Source: Pararge aegeria
Lineage: Eukaryota > Arthropoda > Insecta > Lepidoptera > Nymphalidae
Reading direction: 5' to 3'
NCBI RefSeq assembly: GCF_905163445.1
Contig: NC_053190.1
Coordinates: 2,296,501 to 2,360,500, forward strand
Length of the DNA: 64,000 bases
The notes below the pieces were generated by a model. The model saw only the letters and a list, made by a program, of their open reading frames with translations, was not told where the DNA came from and searched no databases. This document shows positions 10,490 to 22,500 of this stretch, piece by piece. Numbering within the stretch: the first letter of the stretch is position 1; each line of letters opens with the position of its first letter. The position numbers were made by a program, and so were the translations under genes.

Positions 10490-10870
10490 TGTGTTATAGA
10501 CGAGCGCTTGACTGCAATCACACCTGATGCTAAGCGATGATGCCTAAGGTGGAGCGCGCTTGCCTAGAAGATGCCTATTCACTTTGATTTGAAGGTACTC
10601 ATATTGTAGGTACTGGGGAAAATGGAAGCTGGAAGGGCATTCCAGATCCTAGCGGTGCGGATCAGAAACGAAGATGCGAAGCGCTTCGTACGCGTCCTAG
10701 GTATATCGACCACGTAGGGATGCAGATCCGTACGGTGCCTCGCGGTTCCATGGTAAAAAGGCGAGGGGGGAACTAGATCAAACAGTTCTGGAGCACATTC
10801 TTCGAAATATATCCTATAGAATACCGAAAAGCAGGCAACCTTGCGACAATGTTCCAAACTCTGAAGTTTT
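10490..10870 (-). pseudogene. LINE C-terminal fragment with 3' tail shared by SINE-C
   Basis: Minus-strand frame 10579-10857 (92 codons) reads FSVFYRIYFEECAPELFDLV and then RTARIWNALPASIFP, a close match to the C-terminal region of lepidopteran non-LTR retrotransposons. The 3' end (10490-10578, minus strand) contains GCATCAGGTGTGATTGCAGT followed by CAAGCGCTCGTCTATAAC, near-identical in layout to the SINE-C tail. The reverse transcriptase core is missing, so this is a 5'-truncated dead copy. Confidence 0.75.
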
Positions 10871-11503
10871 TTTACTTGCGTATCCGCTTTCAGGTAGCTA
10901 GAGCTGATACAAACGTAATGAAGATTTTAGGACCTTAAACAACATTGTAAGAATATAAACATTCTGTACTTGATCGACAAGAAAACCCGATAAACCAAGT
11001 TTCCTAAAGCAAATCATTATAATTAATAATATGAGTTAAAGCAATTTTTCGACATTATGTGATGAGATTGAAATATTGTAGCCAGATTCGCACGTGTCAG
11101 CTGAATCGGAGCCGAAAAAAAGGGATACCGTATAGTAGCCGGGAGGCAACCGTAGAAAATTGGAAACGTCATTTTCGCCCTTTTTTAATGTTTGCCGCGA
11201 CGAGCGTCCGCTCCAAACCCGATAGGATTCGGTGGCACGCTTCGCCGGCGGCTAGAGGCGAGCTTACCTGCGTCCCCGTTTGACACGAATCACTGGAAAA
11301 TAACCTATTGGTCATTTTAAATACCTATCTCTTATTTTGTCCGTGTCCGTGTTTGATATCTTTTTTTGGAGCTGTTATGAACTACCTTTGACAGAGAGTT
11401 GCGTTTTTGGATTTGTTTTGCTCTACTGTCGATGACGCAATAAATGGCACTGCCTCTCTATTCTTCACACGGGCACAATACACGAAAAATATTTTTACCT
11501 GCC
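10871..11503. other. Unassigned, with a GC-rich patch
   Basis: The part at 11080-11285 is clearly richer in GC and CpG than its surroundings and holds a 74-codon plus-strand frame of no known family. It could be a regulatory or promoter-like patch or an old repeat. There is no motif to decide. Confidence 0.35.
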
Positions 11504-11757
11504 GACGACCAACTGGCGCAGTGGGCAGCGACCCTGCTTTCTGAGTCCAAAGCAGATTCGATTCCCACTCCTGGAAAATGTTGGTGTGATGAGCAAGAAT
11601 GTTTTTCGGTTTATATGAATATTCTAAGTATTTATGTATATTATTCATGAAAATATTAATCAGTCATTAATCACCTTAGTACCCATAACACAAGCTACGC
11701 TTACTTTGGGGCTAGATGGCGAAGTGTGTATTGTCGTAGTATATTTATTTATTTTTT
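11504..11757 (+). mobile_element. SINE-B, full length, tRNA-derived
   Basis: Head GACGACCAACTGGCGCAGTG with A box TGGCGCAGTGGG and B box GATTCGATTCCC. Next come GGAAAATGTTGGTGTGATGA, TTTTTCGGTT, ATTCATGAAAATATT, CACAAGCTACGCTTACTTTG and GGGCTAGATGGCGAAGTGTG. The tail is TATTTATTTATTTTTT. Typical pol III SINE. Confidence 0.88.
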
Positions 11758-11791
11758 AATCCCTGCACGCCTTGCGAAATGTTGTGGTATT

Positions 11792-12006
11792 TATCATTAT
11801 CATCTTCATCATATCAACCCATTACCGGCCCATTACAGGGCACGGGTGTCCTCCCACAATGAGAAGGGATCAGGCCGTAGTCCACCTTGCTGACCCAGTG
11901 TGGATTGGTGGACTCCACATGATTTTGAGAACATTATGTAGAACTCTAAAGCATGCAGTTTTTCTCACGATGTTTTTCTTCACCGTTGAAGCAAGTGACA
12001 TTTTAT
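11792..12006 (-). mobile_element. SINE-A, head missing
   Basis: Minus-strand copy from the GATGATAATGAT tail (11792) through GGCCCATTACAGGGCACGGG and CCAGTGTGGATTGGTGGAC to AAGCAAGTGACATTTT. The tRNA-like head is absent, so it is 5'-truncated and could not be transcribed from its own boxes. Confidence 0.8.
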
Positions 12007-13293
12007 GAGCTTAAGCGGTATTTCTAGGCTTATAAATTCCCTTTCAGTGTTTAATCTGCTTAGTCGGTCATTTAGTATCCTAAAAAAAAACGAGTCATCG
12101 AGTAATTTTCGAAAGCGTCACGCCGTTTACCGTGACGGCATATGGATCGATTGTACTGGCCGAGGTGCACCCTTAGATATCTCATATCAAAAACTATACT
12201 GATCACCGTATTATTATTGGCCACTAGTTCGGTCACGAATTCGAAAAATCTGCGAAGCCTCTTAAGGTAATTATAGATAAGTCACAAATAATCCGATCGT
12301 CATTATTAGATGTATATTATTCTTTACAAAAAAAAGTAATTTTATATTGTTTAATTTATTAAGATTAACCTTTTCCTTAAGGTTATCGGATTGCGATAAT
12401 GAAAAATTCTGTTGACTGCAGTTTGTATTATGCGTACGTACTCAAAGACAGTACGCGGACCTTCTTAAACTATTGTGTTATAACATTATGTTTCGACCCA
12501 TACCAGGTGGAAAATGAATAGCTAGGGTATAATAATTATAAAGATTGAGAAAGACTGATGAGCGTGCGAGGCAAATTTACACAGTAGGTACATACAAACT
12601 AAAAACACTTTCAGCTGTGTGGGCAGTAACAAAAAAATGACATTCTTTTCATTATTTTCACTTTCTAGCTACTATAATTATAGGGTGGATCGATTGTATA
12701 AAAACCGTTGCGTGGGAATCGCGCAGTCTGCGTCCACTTTGTCTTGTTATTTGGTACACAAAATATATCCCACATCTGTCCACGTACGCTTATTTAATAC
12801 GGGGTGATGGGATTATTTATGATCCGTTTGAATGCGTCTGTGGGAACGGAAGCTCTAGGTATTTTCGCTACTAAGAAGTGTTTTGTTCGGAGGATTATTC
12901 GTGTTTTTTTTTTGGTTCGCGATACAAATATAATATTAAATAATAAAATATACCCGGAAAACTGGAACGTGAAATGTTGTTTACCTCGATATACTTTTTA
13001 AATTTTAACTAGTTTTTGTATTTGTAGGTAATCTCACCTATATATTTATATCTGTAATATGGATTTATTGAACTATTTAAACAAAATGATAGAAAACCGA
13101 TCATGTAATTTTTACAAACAAATCTTGATCAAATTGAAACGTTTTTCTAAATTTACAAAATTGTATAGTGTAAAATAGGCGAAAATACGAGCACATAAAA
13201 TCCTGATTGTGAAAATGATTTTCAAAATTACTTTACACAAATTTCAAAATCTATGTATCCATACGTATTTTGGTCATGATTATGATGATGATG
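12007..13293. other. Unassigned AT-rich DNA
   Basis: No repeat family or coding family recognised. Short frames only (at most 65 codons). Confidence 0.4.
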
Positions 13294-13339
13294 ATTAAGT
13301 AATAACCCAAGCTCACTTCAGCTTGGGTTATTACTTAAT
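13294..13339. repeat. Perfect 20-bp hairpin with 6-nt loop
   Basis: Arms 13294-13313 and 13320-13339 are exact reverse complements (left arm ATTAAGTAATAACCCAAGCT) around CACTTC. The stem is too short for an ordinary microRNA precursor. It resembles a fold-back duplication. Confidence 0.9.
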
Positions 13340-15027
13340 TTTTAAGTATTTTAACACTTCGAAAACCCCGGCTATTAAATAAATGTAAGATAAATATTTC
13401 TAACAAGTGAGAAGCAAGTGGGACCTTTAATAAATAAGTAACAAACGCATCCAATATTCATTACGACTAAAAGTTTACATTAGTTATCTATCGCAAATCT
13501 GCTTAGCATGGATTTTCTAGGTAACATAATCAAACCACAGAATTAAGAATATACAGAATCTTTATCAAGTAATTATTGTATGCAGTGCATTGTATCAAAA
13601 AACAGTGAAAACGCACCACGCATGTCTGACTATACACCCGCGGAATGTTGCTTGCTCACAAACCTTTTCTCATTTTCCCAACTTATGGTAAACGTTTAGA
13701 AAATTAGAGGTAAAATAATTATATTCAACTGCTCAATTGTATGAAGTCACTAACAGAGAAACAACTCTGAAGTGGGGTGATTTTTTATGCTTCAATATTA
13801 GTCGTGACCACGGTTTCTGTATGCTCTTAAGTCTGTGTATTAAACCTGGTCAATACCAACGGCAGCGTGACGGACATTTTGTAGTGTGCAAGGGCTTTAA
13901 CAACAATGGTGGACGGCGCTATTGTTACAGTATTTTGAAAATTGCATTTTCATTCAGCGCGACCGGATTGGTGCTTTGATAAATTTCAATACAACTTTGA
14001 ATGGGTGAACGTTATTAACAAAGAGTTCAATATTTTCATTATTGTACCATGTATGTGCGTATTTCTGTTTTCGGAATACTGGAAATATTGAGGAGGTTTC
14101 AGTTTGACTGTCGTTTGTTAAAAAAAAATCTGACCTTAAATGGTATTTTTATGAAATTGCATGTGTCTCGCTATTCTGTGGTAGAACGGGAAAGTAGGAA
14201 CAAGATTGATGATTGATTTAAATGACATGACAGATCAATTAACTGCTTAAAATAATTTAAAAAAAAGGACGAGGTAGCGATAATTTTGTACTAGATACGT
14301 AACCTGAATATACATCCACATACTTTGTATAATAGTTTGAATCACAAAGGGATAAGAGTTCAACCACCTATAATTTAAAGTTAATTTCAAATAATACCGA
14401 ACACAAAAGAACTCCTTTCCAAAGGAAACTGTGCGCTCAGCCTTTTAACTTTTTGTTACTTTCTGGTCCACTGTAATGTATTAAGTTATTGCTATTAGCA
14501 AACTTGCTTTACTCAGTTTGGCAGAAGTTACAATATAGGTGAGCCACACGAACCGACCTCCATTAGACTATAAACTCTAAACTTTATGTGTTAAGGTCTT
14601 CTATCGTATGTTAGTTCAACTATACATAACCTGGGTGGTTTGTTCGACAATCGACTCTACAGTTCTGGTGTTACGGCTGCTTGTTGTTTGTGTACATGCC
14701 GGTGTAAGAGTCAACTGCACAAATTGCAACTACCTCCGTTTCCGCCGCTATGCACTTCCTTCGTTTGAGTTTCCGATAGATATATGTGTCTCTTTCACAC
14801 ATAACGCCGACGTGTGATTTCATAAAATCTATTTATACTTCGCAATATTTTTCTACTATTTCAAAGTGAAAGTATTATAATACGGTAGACCGTTTAAACG
14901 TTCTATAAACCTTCGACTATAGAATCCCGGGACGGGTCTAAAATAGTGAAAAGTATTATTTGTTGTTGAGAAGTTTATTCACTTTTTCGATAGCTATTAT
15001 TATCACTAACTTGTAACAATAATTTAT
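13340..15027. other. Unassigned DNA with one balanced patch
   Basis: No repeat family confirmed. At 14640-14825 the composition becomes more balanced (around CCGGTGTAAGAGTCAACTGC and AACGCCGACGTGTGATTTC) and a 69-codon frame crosses it. I have a faint memory of similar text in other lepidopteran loci but cannot name it. Confidence 0.35.
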
Positions 15028-15112
15028 TTAGAGCACGCCCACCTGTATTAGAGAAACGTGGAGGACCAAACTATAAATCCCTGCCTTCTATGAGATACTT
15101 ATTGGCTTAAGA
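15028..15112 (+). repeat. Dispersed repeat J fragment
   Basis: AGCACGCCCACCTGTATTAG then AGAAACGTGGAGGACC corresponds to the plus-oriented J piece at 6080. Decayed. Confidence 0.4.
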
Positions 15113-15784
15113 TAGCAATAATGATCAAGAAATAAAAAGCGGGTTATTTTACAATAAGGTACATAACTACAGATTTTACCCCATCTTTTTGGAAAACACC
15201 AACATGGTTGATTTTGGTTATGTTACTTTTTTTGTATAACCCAAGATCTTTAAATGACTAAAAAACTAAATAACAATTTTAATACATATAAAATAAAAAC
15301 AAACAATTATTATATTATAAAATATACTCACCACAGTCGGATGATGTTTTTGATTATTATATTTACAGTCGTATTTTTGTTACAGGTAAGTTATGTCGTC
15401 TATGATACATCGAAGTACCAACTGCTATGTAAAGGTTACATATAGATAACCTGAGGTAAGATTGTAGACGTAATGTAATAATATTGTGGATAATACTTTA
15501 TTTTGTTAGTCAATTCCAAGCGATCAAATCGTATGATAATAGAAATTACTTTATTAAACGGGGTCTGTCTTGTTTTAGGTCAACATAATATCTTTACTCT
15601 ATTACATTTCACATAAAAATTCAGTCACTATTTGTATAGGTATTTGTATAGGTATTCGTAAAAGGGTCTCGTTTTTTTTTTAATAAGGCATTCTTCATTA
15701 AAATGATATTAAACTTTCGTTATAGAAATCCCTGAACATTTTTCCTTTATTAATTTATTAAATAATTGGAATATTAACTTGAGA
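15113..15784. other. No feature seen
   Basis: AT-rich, with short low-complexity frames only. Confidence 0.4.
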
Positions 15785-15855
15785 TAAATTTTAACTCGTA
15801 GCATGTAACCTAGGCTGCAAAGATTTAGCTTTAATGTTCTTTAAAAAATTGGCTT
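15785..15855 (+). repeat. 71-bp perfect inverted repeat, left arm
   Basis: Begins TAAATTTTAACTCGTAGCAT and ends AAAAAATTGGCTT. It is identical, base for base, to the reverse complement of 19222-19292. The outermost bases on each side are TA, as a Tc1/mariner-type target duplication would be. Confidence 0.92.
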
Positions 15856-18800
15856 GGATAAATCTTGAGATTCTGGAAAAGCTCTTTTTTCAATAAGCGA
15901 CATTTTTCACGTAGTTTTATCACTTTTTACTAAACATCAACACTGAAATAAAATGTATTATGAATAAAGAATTTTTGTATAACGCTATACATTGATACTA
16001 CTTTAAATAAAAATACAATGCGCGACTAAAACAATAAGATGCTTTCAATACTACCAGACACTTGGTTATCAATACACAGTTTTAGTTTTAGCTGGAGTAC
16101 GTATATCAAAAATTGCAACGCAGAGTCTAGCACACTTCAATCACTTGTTTTTAAATAATAATGGGCCCTGGTGGACTTGCTTGAAGCAGTACCTTTTTGA
16201 TGAAGATGCCAACCAGTTGTCTTATACATAACCTAAAATTTAGCAGTAATAGTGTACCCATTCCAAACTTTGTATAGAGATATCAGGTCACCAAAAGTTA
16301 GCAATTATTGTCAGAAAAGTTACTAAATTAAGATGGCAGGTCTCATTCATTTATTTGCCAAAACGCTGTAACCTAACACATATACACAAAATGATTTATT
16401 AACATTTAATATTTAAAAAAAATTAACACTGTTTTGAATATATGACAAACTTAATTTTTGAATTAGTGCTGTCTCGATTTCATAATATCGATTAAGTATC
16501 ACTATTTATATTTCATTATAAAGACAAGAAACTGTATTTTACAATTTCAAAAAATATAAAGATCTCTATTTTAAAATCACGATAACAATGTAATAATATG
16601 ATCATCCATATGAGTGAATTACTCGACTATTTCCTATTTGACTGTAATATAACAAGATGACGTAAGCCGAATCGGCAACATGTGGCTTCGCACACACAGA
16701 ACCGCGATTGTTTTCTTTGTTCGAATATAATAACAGAATGACTCGCAATATTTCCTTAGTCGCGAATGAGATGTGTAGTAGACGTAAAATCTCATTCGGA
16801 ATAGTGCTTCGTTTGACATTTAGTGATGTAACAATCATGTCACCAAGTCGATATAAAGTTAAATAAATAATTTAAAAAAAAACATAAAATATATCAGACT
16901 TCGCATTTCGGTTTCATTGGCGACATGAGTCCGTTACCAAATTTCACCTGATCGTTTTGTTATAAATTTATATACAGAGTGTTCAATTTAGTAAAAAATA
17001 AAACGATAAAAATATGCTTTATTTATCATCAGGTTTGAGTTCTGACCAGGTATAGATTAACATCGCCATTAGCCATTGACTTTGTTAAAAAGCTCCTTGG
17101 GCTACGGATAGGCTTCGAGTACTGGATCAAATCCAATATCTGTGGAAGAACCAGAATTATTAATACTACATTGTAACTAAAATAAATTGAAATGGGTTTC
17201 GTCAAATAAATTCGTAGTATTTTTGGAACCCCCCATCCACTATAACATTCCTCATGTAATTCTCGAAGTAATAACATCTAACATTTTACCTGCCTTTATT
17301 ATCAATTATCCAAAACAAAAGAAAATAGCGTGCTTCTTCTTCTAGTAGGCATTTCAATAAAATATATTCGTTTCCTATGATCGCATATAGACATCTATCA
17401 TAATGTATATTTATAACCCTTGGGGAAGAATCCACCAACAGAAACATGTATAAATATTCGTACATAAAACTTAATTTATGCTTCCGATTTAAAATACGAT
17501 ACGAGACGCATTACTCAGCACGAGCCAACAAATCAAGCAATCGAACTTAACGATTCAATTAAAATCCAAAAGGTAACAGAGCACCAATAAAATCCTTATA
17601 TCGCGCCCTAACATGAGACGCCATAAATTACAAGGGGACGAATATTTGAAATATCGAGTGCGGGTCAGGTATAATCGATATCGAGGTTCGAACAAGGACA
17701 GCACTCGAGGAATCGTTCGAACCGGTACCAGAGTGATACATTACGGGGATAAAAATATTTCTCCACATAAGAAACCTGTTGCTGAAAGATATGAAGGAGA
17801 GAGAGCTTAGGCCGTATTTTCACGTCCAGATGAACTATCTCCCTCAAATTCATCATAACCTGTCCGAGTCGAAAAGGGACGAGAAATGTTTTTTGTTTTT
17901 GTGCAGTTGATATATTTTTTTATTTATAAGCTGTTTTTTCTTGAAATTACTTTGATATCTCTGTATCCATAATTTTTTCTCTATCCTCACAGTTTACTAG
18001 TTACTCAACTAATCAAATTATTGAAATGAATTTAGAAGTGGTGAAAAAAATGGTTTCACTTAAAACAAACAAATGTTGATAGTTTATTCTTATATATCTG
18101 TTACTCTGCTTAGGACATTCGCAGAACACCAAACAAAGATTACAGGATTCAATAATGTATCAGTGAGGTCATAGAACCCACCTTTCATTCAATACCCCCT
18201 CAAAATTGCTAATGCTGCCATGTCTTTATCCATTCGACTGTATTATTACTAAATAAAACACAAAAAAAATGTATACTGGTATTTTAAGCCAAATCGCGCG
18301 AAACGCCATGCTAAATTAGCAAGTAAGCCTACAATTGAAGTTAAAATTGCAAATAAGTACCGTCAGCAAACACAGAAACACCATTAAGTCATTCGTCGCC
18401 CCGGTCAGGTTCAATTTGATGGGCTAGGGCAAAATTAAACCGGAGTCCGAGCTTGAATAAGATTATCGGCAATACCATTAAATTAATGGTTTTACGCTCT
18501 TCTCTTAGTAAATGAAGTCTGATTTGAATTAACATAAAAGTATACCTATTACTTTTAAATTCTGTTCTGTTAAAACTGTACTATTATTACATAATTACAA
18601 TATGTCTGTCCGTATTTATTTACTTTTATTAGGGCTTTTAACAAAATTACATGTATTTAAGTTCTAGATAAAACAAGCCTTACATTATTCCAGTTATAAA
18701 TAGTCACAGCATGCACTGGTTAGTATAAAATAGTTTAAGTGGTGATCAGCTATACAATATTTTCGCTCAACTCATAAAATACATGACATTTGAAAGAAGA

Positions 18801-19221
18801 AAAAACAATGGATGCCTTAATAATAAGGGAGAGCAAGTAAAACCTTCTCTCCAACTCCACCGCTAAGCTCCGTTTTGGCTTATTGTGCGAACAGCATTAG
18901 AAAAAGGAATCAGAAAAAGGTCGAAAACTTTAGAGTAGAAAAGTTTTTCGTGTCTAGATAAAAGCGTGTGCCTATAGGGAATTGAAATGGGAGAAAAGAT
19001 ATAGACGTATCGAAAATTTGTTTAGAAAATTGGTTAAGAAAATGTGTTTACGCCAATGTACATTAAGTATACCGTCTCTATAAACTTTTGTGGTACATTT
19101 TATAGAACATTGAAAGGTGCTTAGTTTATTTTTGATAATAATCTTAAAAAGAAAAGTTTCCAAATAGCTTTTTACTGACATAAAAACGGCGATCCTATTA
19201 GGTCTTTTTTAAACATTACTA
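15856..19221. other. 3.4-kb interior between the 71-bp inverted repeats
   Basis: AT-rich with no transposase, no LINE or SINE copy and no frame above 82 codons. A fairly balanced unique patch lies at 17590-17870 and another at 18355-18490. Either the interior of a non-autonomous TIR element or a genomic segment inverted between staggered breaks. Confidence 0.45.
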
Positions 19222-19292
19222 AAGCCAATTTTTTAAAGAACATTAAAGCTAAATCTTTGCAGCCTAGGTTACATGCTACGAGTTAAAATTTA
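19222..19292 (-). repeat. 71-bp perfect inverted repeat, right arm
   Basis: Exact reverse complement of 15785-15855. Flanks outside both arms differ, and flanks inside both arms differ, so the identity has sharp limits. Confidence 0.92.
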
Positions 19293-19769
19293 CCAGCTCT
19301 ATAGCACAATAGCGATCTCTTTTTGCGTTGGGGTAGAAAATAATGCGATCTAGGAATAGGTGCATACTGTGTTTGTATTTTTAAGATACTTCGTCTTTCT
19401 GCCTTGTCTCAAGATAGTGCTTCAGGCAGCTTTTACGGTTATGCAATTGTATAATGTGTTATGTGATCTACTTGAGGGGGAAAATTATTTCTTTGAATTG
19501 AATTTAAATTGGAAATGCTTGCATATATTTTCTGCGTTACTCGACTTTCTGATCATCCATTGGAGTACCCTCGTACGTAAAGTTTCGTACATAAACGTTG
19601 AATGGAAGTAAACTTCAAGAGTTTTTATATGTAGGTATGTATATATTATGTATTGAATGTTAATCTATGTTATTTTCTTATTTATAAGTATATGTATTTA
19701 TACCATAATATCATAAATATAATATAATCATATGTTGTACCCCCTACCAAGCATCTATAGCATTTTCTT
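19293..19769. other. No gene seen
   Basis: AT-rich. An 83-codon frame at 19360-19611 is low-complexity hydrophobic text of no known family. Confidence 0.4.
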
Positions 19770-19845
19770 CTACGCCTTCGATTGCCAGAAAGTGATAGCG
19801 ATTAGGCCGCCAAATTTTACCTTTTACCTGAATGCTCTATTCTAT
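19770..19845 (+). mobile_element. LINE-D 3' fragment
   Basis: CTTCGATTGCCAGAAAGTGA then TAGCGATTAGGCCGCC matches the LINE-D core seen at 7150 and 36200, with substitutions. Confidence 0.5.
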
Positions 19846-20296
19846 TTGTAGATATTCTTTTACATTTTACCCATGGTGTATAGTAAAAGTGTATTCATCA
19901 ATTACCAATGTTAATGTAATCAATGTTTTTTTCTAGCATTTTCCAAGCCCTTATAATAAAATACAAGATATTGTATTGTTAAAATAAATATTATTTTTCG
20001 AGCAGTATAAACAGCCAGTTACTCGCAACATGTAAACTGTCCTTTAAAGTTAAATACGTTTTATCTTTAAAGAAGTTAGCGGAGCTCCTGCAATCGGGGA
20101 TTAAGAAAAAATTTAAAACAAGTTATGGTACTTAATTAACTTTGCCGCGGAACTACAATGATACAAGTTGAGTCAGACTTAATTATTTCTCTTGGGAAAA
20201 CCTAGGGGGAAACATGATACACATTTTTTTACTCACTTCATCATTTATCTACCATTTATTTTCCATACTTTTAATGTTATGATTTCAAATAGGGTA
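19846..20296. other. No feature seen
   Basis: AT-rich spacer. Confidence 0.4.
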
Positions 20297-20338
20297 TTTT
20301 TTATACTTTGTAGTTTCGTCACTACAAAGTATAAAAAA
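20297..20338. repeat. Perfect 18-bp hairpin with 6-nt loop
   Basis: Arms 20297-20314 and 20321-20338 (right arm ACTACAAAGTATAAAAAA) are exact reverse complements around TTCGTC. Same loop size as the hairpin at 13294. Confidence 0.9.
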
Positions 20339-20805
20339 AAACTTTGTTACTTAGTTAAAAATACTACTAAGTTACTTTGTTTTATTTCCTATATGTACAT
20401 ATATTTTATTTTACATAGCTTTCAGGTTTGGTTTTTGAATAAGGGATTAGATATTAGATTTGTCTCGTATCTCTGTCTATCTGTCCGGTATAGAAATTGA
20501 TTTAGAAACGATTAAAGCCGATAATCCGCCAGGTGCCATTTCATAGTATTTAGTACTTTAACTAGTACGTAAACTGTTACTACTGTAATAGTATAAGAAA
20601 TCCATAAGTCTAACTTTCTGGACACATCTCGATTCTTGCATGAAACTAAATCTCGAATTGACGTGATTATACGAAAAGGAACATTTTTAACTTCAACCAA
20701 CCTACTGATGCTGAAGCAATAACTAAAATATTTGAATTTTTATGTTACCGACAGCACAGTTTGTAATGAAAGTTGGCAACGAGATGCGATGCGATGCATA
20801 TTGAC
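20339..20805. other. No feature seen
   Basis: AT-rich. Short frames only. Confidence 0.4.
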
Positions 20806-21125
20806 TGTAACTAGGGTTAGTGCAGTGGAAGCTAACCTTTAGAGCTTCGGCTTCCCTTTTGGGGAAGTCGAGTTCGATCCCTATCACGTAAATCAAACAT
20901 TTTGGAGTTATATGCGTATTAAATTTAAAATAAAATTAAATATCACTTACTTTAACGGTGATGGAAACATCGTGAGGAAACCTGCACGCCTGACAGTACT
21001 CCAAATTGTTCTCAAAGGTGTGAAATCTAAACTTGGCCTGAGTAGTCAATACGACCTAAAACCCTTCTTATTCTGAAATGAGACGCGTGGGCCGCTAATA
21101 GGTTGAAATGATGATTATTATGATT
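20806..21125 (+). mobile_element. SINE-A, full length, diverged
   Basis: Head TAACTAGGGTTAGTGCAGTG with B-box-like GAGTTCGATCC. Body GTTATATGCG, CATCGTGAGGAAACCTGCAC and GTTCTCAAAGGTGTG. Tail AATAGGTTGAAATGATGATT. Point changes throughout suggest an older copy than the one at 948. Confidence 0.82.
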
Positions 21126-21350
21126 TAACTTTACGCGAATGTACATGTATCAAGAAAGCTAGACCTGTCTAAACCTTGTATTACCATACATTCGTGTATG
21201 TTCAAATTTTCAAAAACGGCTATATTCCGGCATATTTTAATAGGCCCTCAACGCCTTGCGCTCACAAAACTCAATATATCGGTTGGCTGACTGCAAAATT
21301 GATTCCGCATCAACCCCAGCCCTGTTTACGAGTGAACTGGATATTTTGGG

Positions 21351-21382
<32 letters not shown>

Positions 21383-21579
21383 GTATCTAGCGTTAGGTTT
21401 TTTCCTTCTTTTTATATGAAGAGATAAATAATGCTCACATTTTCTATAAACGTATTTACTTAAATCAGGTAGCTCGAGGTAATTTTGTAGAAACAATCCT
21501 TAAATATGTAATATTTTCATCAACTATATACAAGGTAATACTAAGCTGGCCATATAAGGAACAAGGAACATACGAACTT
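21126..21579. other. Unassigned, with a (TATATG)n microsatellite
   Basis: The hexamer TATATG repeats about five times at roughly 21353-21384. The 83-codon frame across it is an artefact of the repeat (MYMYMY). Confidence 0.5.
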
Positions 21580-21730
21580 GACGGCCGATTGGCGCAGTGG
21601 GTCCAAGGCCTTGGGTTCGATTCCCAGTACTGGAAAATGTTTGTGTGATGAACACGAATATTTTTCAGTGTCTGGGTGTTTATATGTAAATTACAAGTAT
21701 TTATGTGTATTTTATTCATAAAAAAATTTT
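21580..21730 (+). mobile_element. SINE-B with deletion between A and B boxes, 3'-truncated
   Basis: Head GACGGCCGATTGGCGCAGTG is followed directly by GGTCCAAGGCCTTGGGTTCG, so about 20 bases normally present there (GCAGCGACCCTGCTTTCTGA) are missing. The body stops near ATTCATAAAAAAATTTTCAT, where an antisense LINE-L starts. Confidence 0.82.
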
Positions 21731-21737
21731 CATCAAA

Positions 21738-22165
21738 AATTCAAAAAAATTCAAAATTCAAAATTCATTTATTTCAAGTAGCCCTAATTAATAAGCACTT
21801 ATGAAACGTCAAGTGTATTTGTAGTGGCTCTACCACCGGTTCGGGAGGCAGATTCCACTGAGAAGAGCCGGCAAGAAACTCAGGAGTTGCTCTTTTACAA
21901 CATCAACATTTACAATCATTTTGCTATCTTGCGGGAGATGAGAGCGAGGCTGGCTGCTTCCAATCTACCTTGTCATTGAGGAATTCATCAAATGTATAGT
22001 AACCTAGCTGTACTAGATGCGTTTTTACTCATTTTTTAAATGTATGCATTGGTAGGTCAAGAATTTCCTTAGGAATCATGTTGTAAAAGCGTATACTCAA
22101 CCCCACAAAGGAGTTCTGCACCTTTCGCAGACGATATGAAGATATCACTAATTTATGTCCATTAA
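21738..22165 (-). pseudogene. LINE-L 3' end with last part of the reverse-transcriptase ORF
   Basis: Begins at the AATTC tail and runs on the minus strand up through the 3' untranslated region into coding sequence. The frame reads NGHKLVISSYRLRKVQNSFV and continues GLSIRFYNMIPKEILDLP, near-identical to the C terminus encoded at 23134-24463. It is truncated at that point, so it is a short dead copy of the same family. Confidence 0.85.
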
Positions 22166-22398
22166 AATGGTTAGTATAAAAGCACCGAAAAAACCGCAGA
22201 GGTTTGTCCTGCAACGATTACCTTGTAAAGAATAAATAAAATCAGCTGTGGAAAAAACATACTGCTACATTGTAAAACGATAGGAACTAAGTAAGCCTGT
22301 ATATTTTTAATATTAATAGTAGTAAGTACCAAAATAAATGAATATAAACTATACGAGAGACCAAAGAGTTAGCATACTAACTTCGCTAAAAAGTATTC
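22166..22398. other. No feature seen
   Basis: Spacer between LINE-L and the RTE 3' end. Confidence 0.4.
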
Positions 22399-22500
22399 CA
22401 TCATCAACATTATCATCTCAACCAATGGACGTCCACAGCTGGACATAGGTTTTTTGTATGGACTTCCACAATGCACGGTCCTGGGCCTCTTGCCTCCAAC
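22399..22500 (-). mobile_element. RTE LINE, 3'-terminal part (left of hAT insertion)
   Basis: On the minus strand this is the end of an RTE-clade ORF (RQEAQDRALWKSIQKTYVQL then WTSIG) and its short tail ending GGTTGAGATGATAATG. The other half continues at 25389. The two halves join exactly if 22501-25388 is removed. Confidence 0.88.
22493..22500. repeat. hAT target-site duplication, left
   Basis: CCTCCAAC, eight bases, repeated at 25381-25388. An uninterrupted RTE copy at 49123-49142 carries the sequence once (GGAGCCGTTGGAGGCAAGCG on the other strand), which confirms the duplication. Confidence 0.9.

Noticed and set aside
13294..13339. microRNA precursor
   Set aside because: A 20-bp stem with a 6-nt loop is too short and has no mismatches. 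A fold-back duplication fits better.
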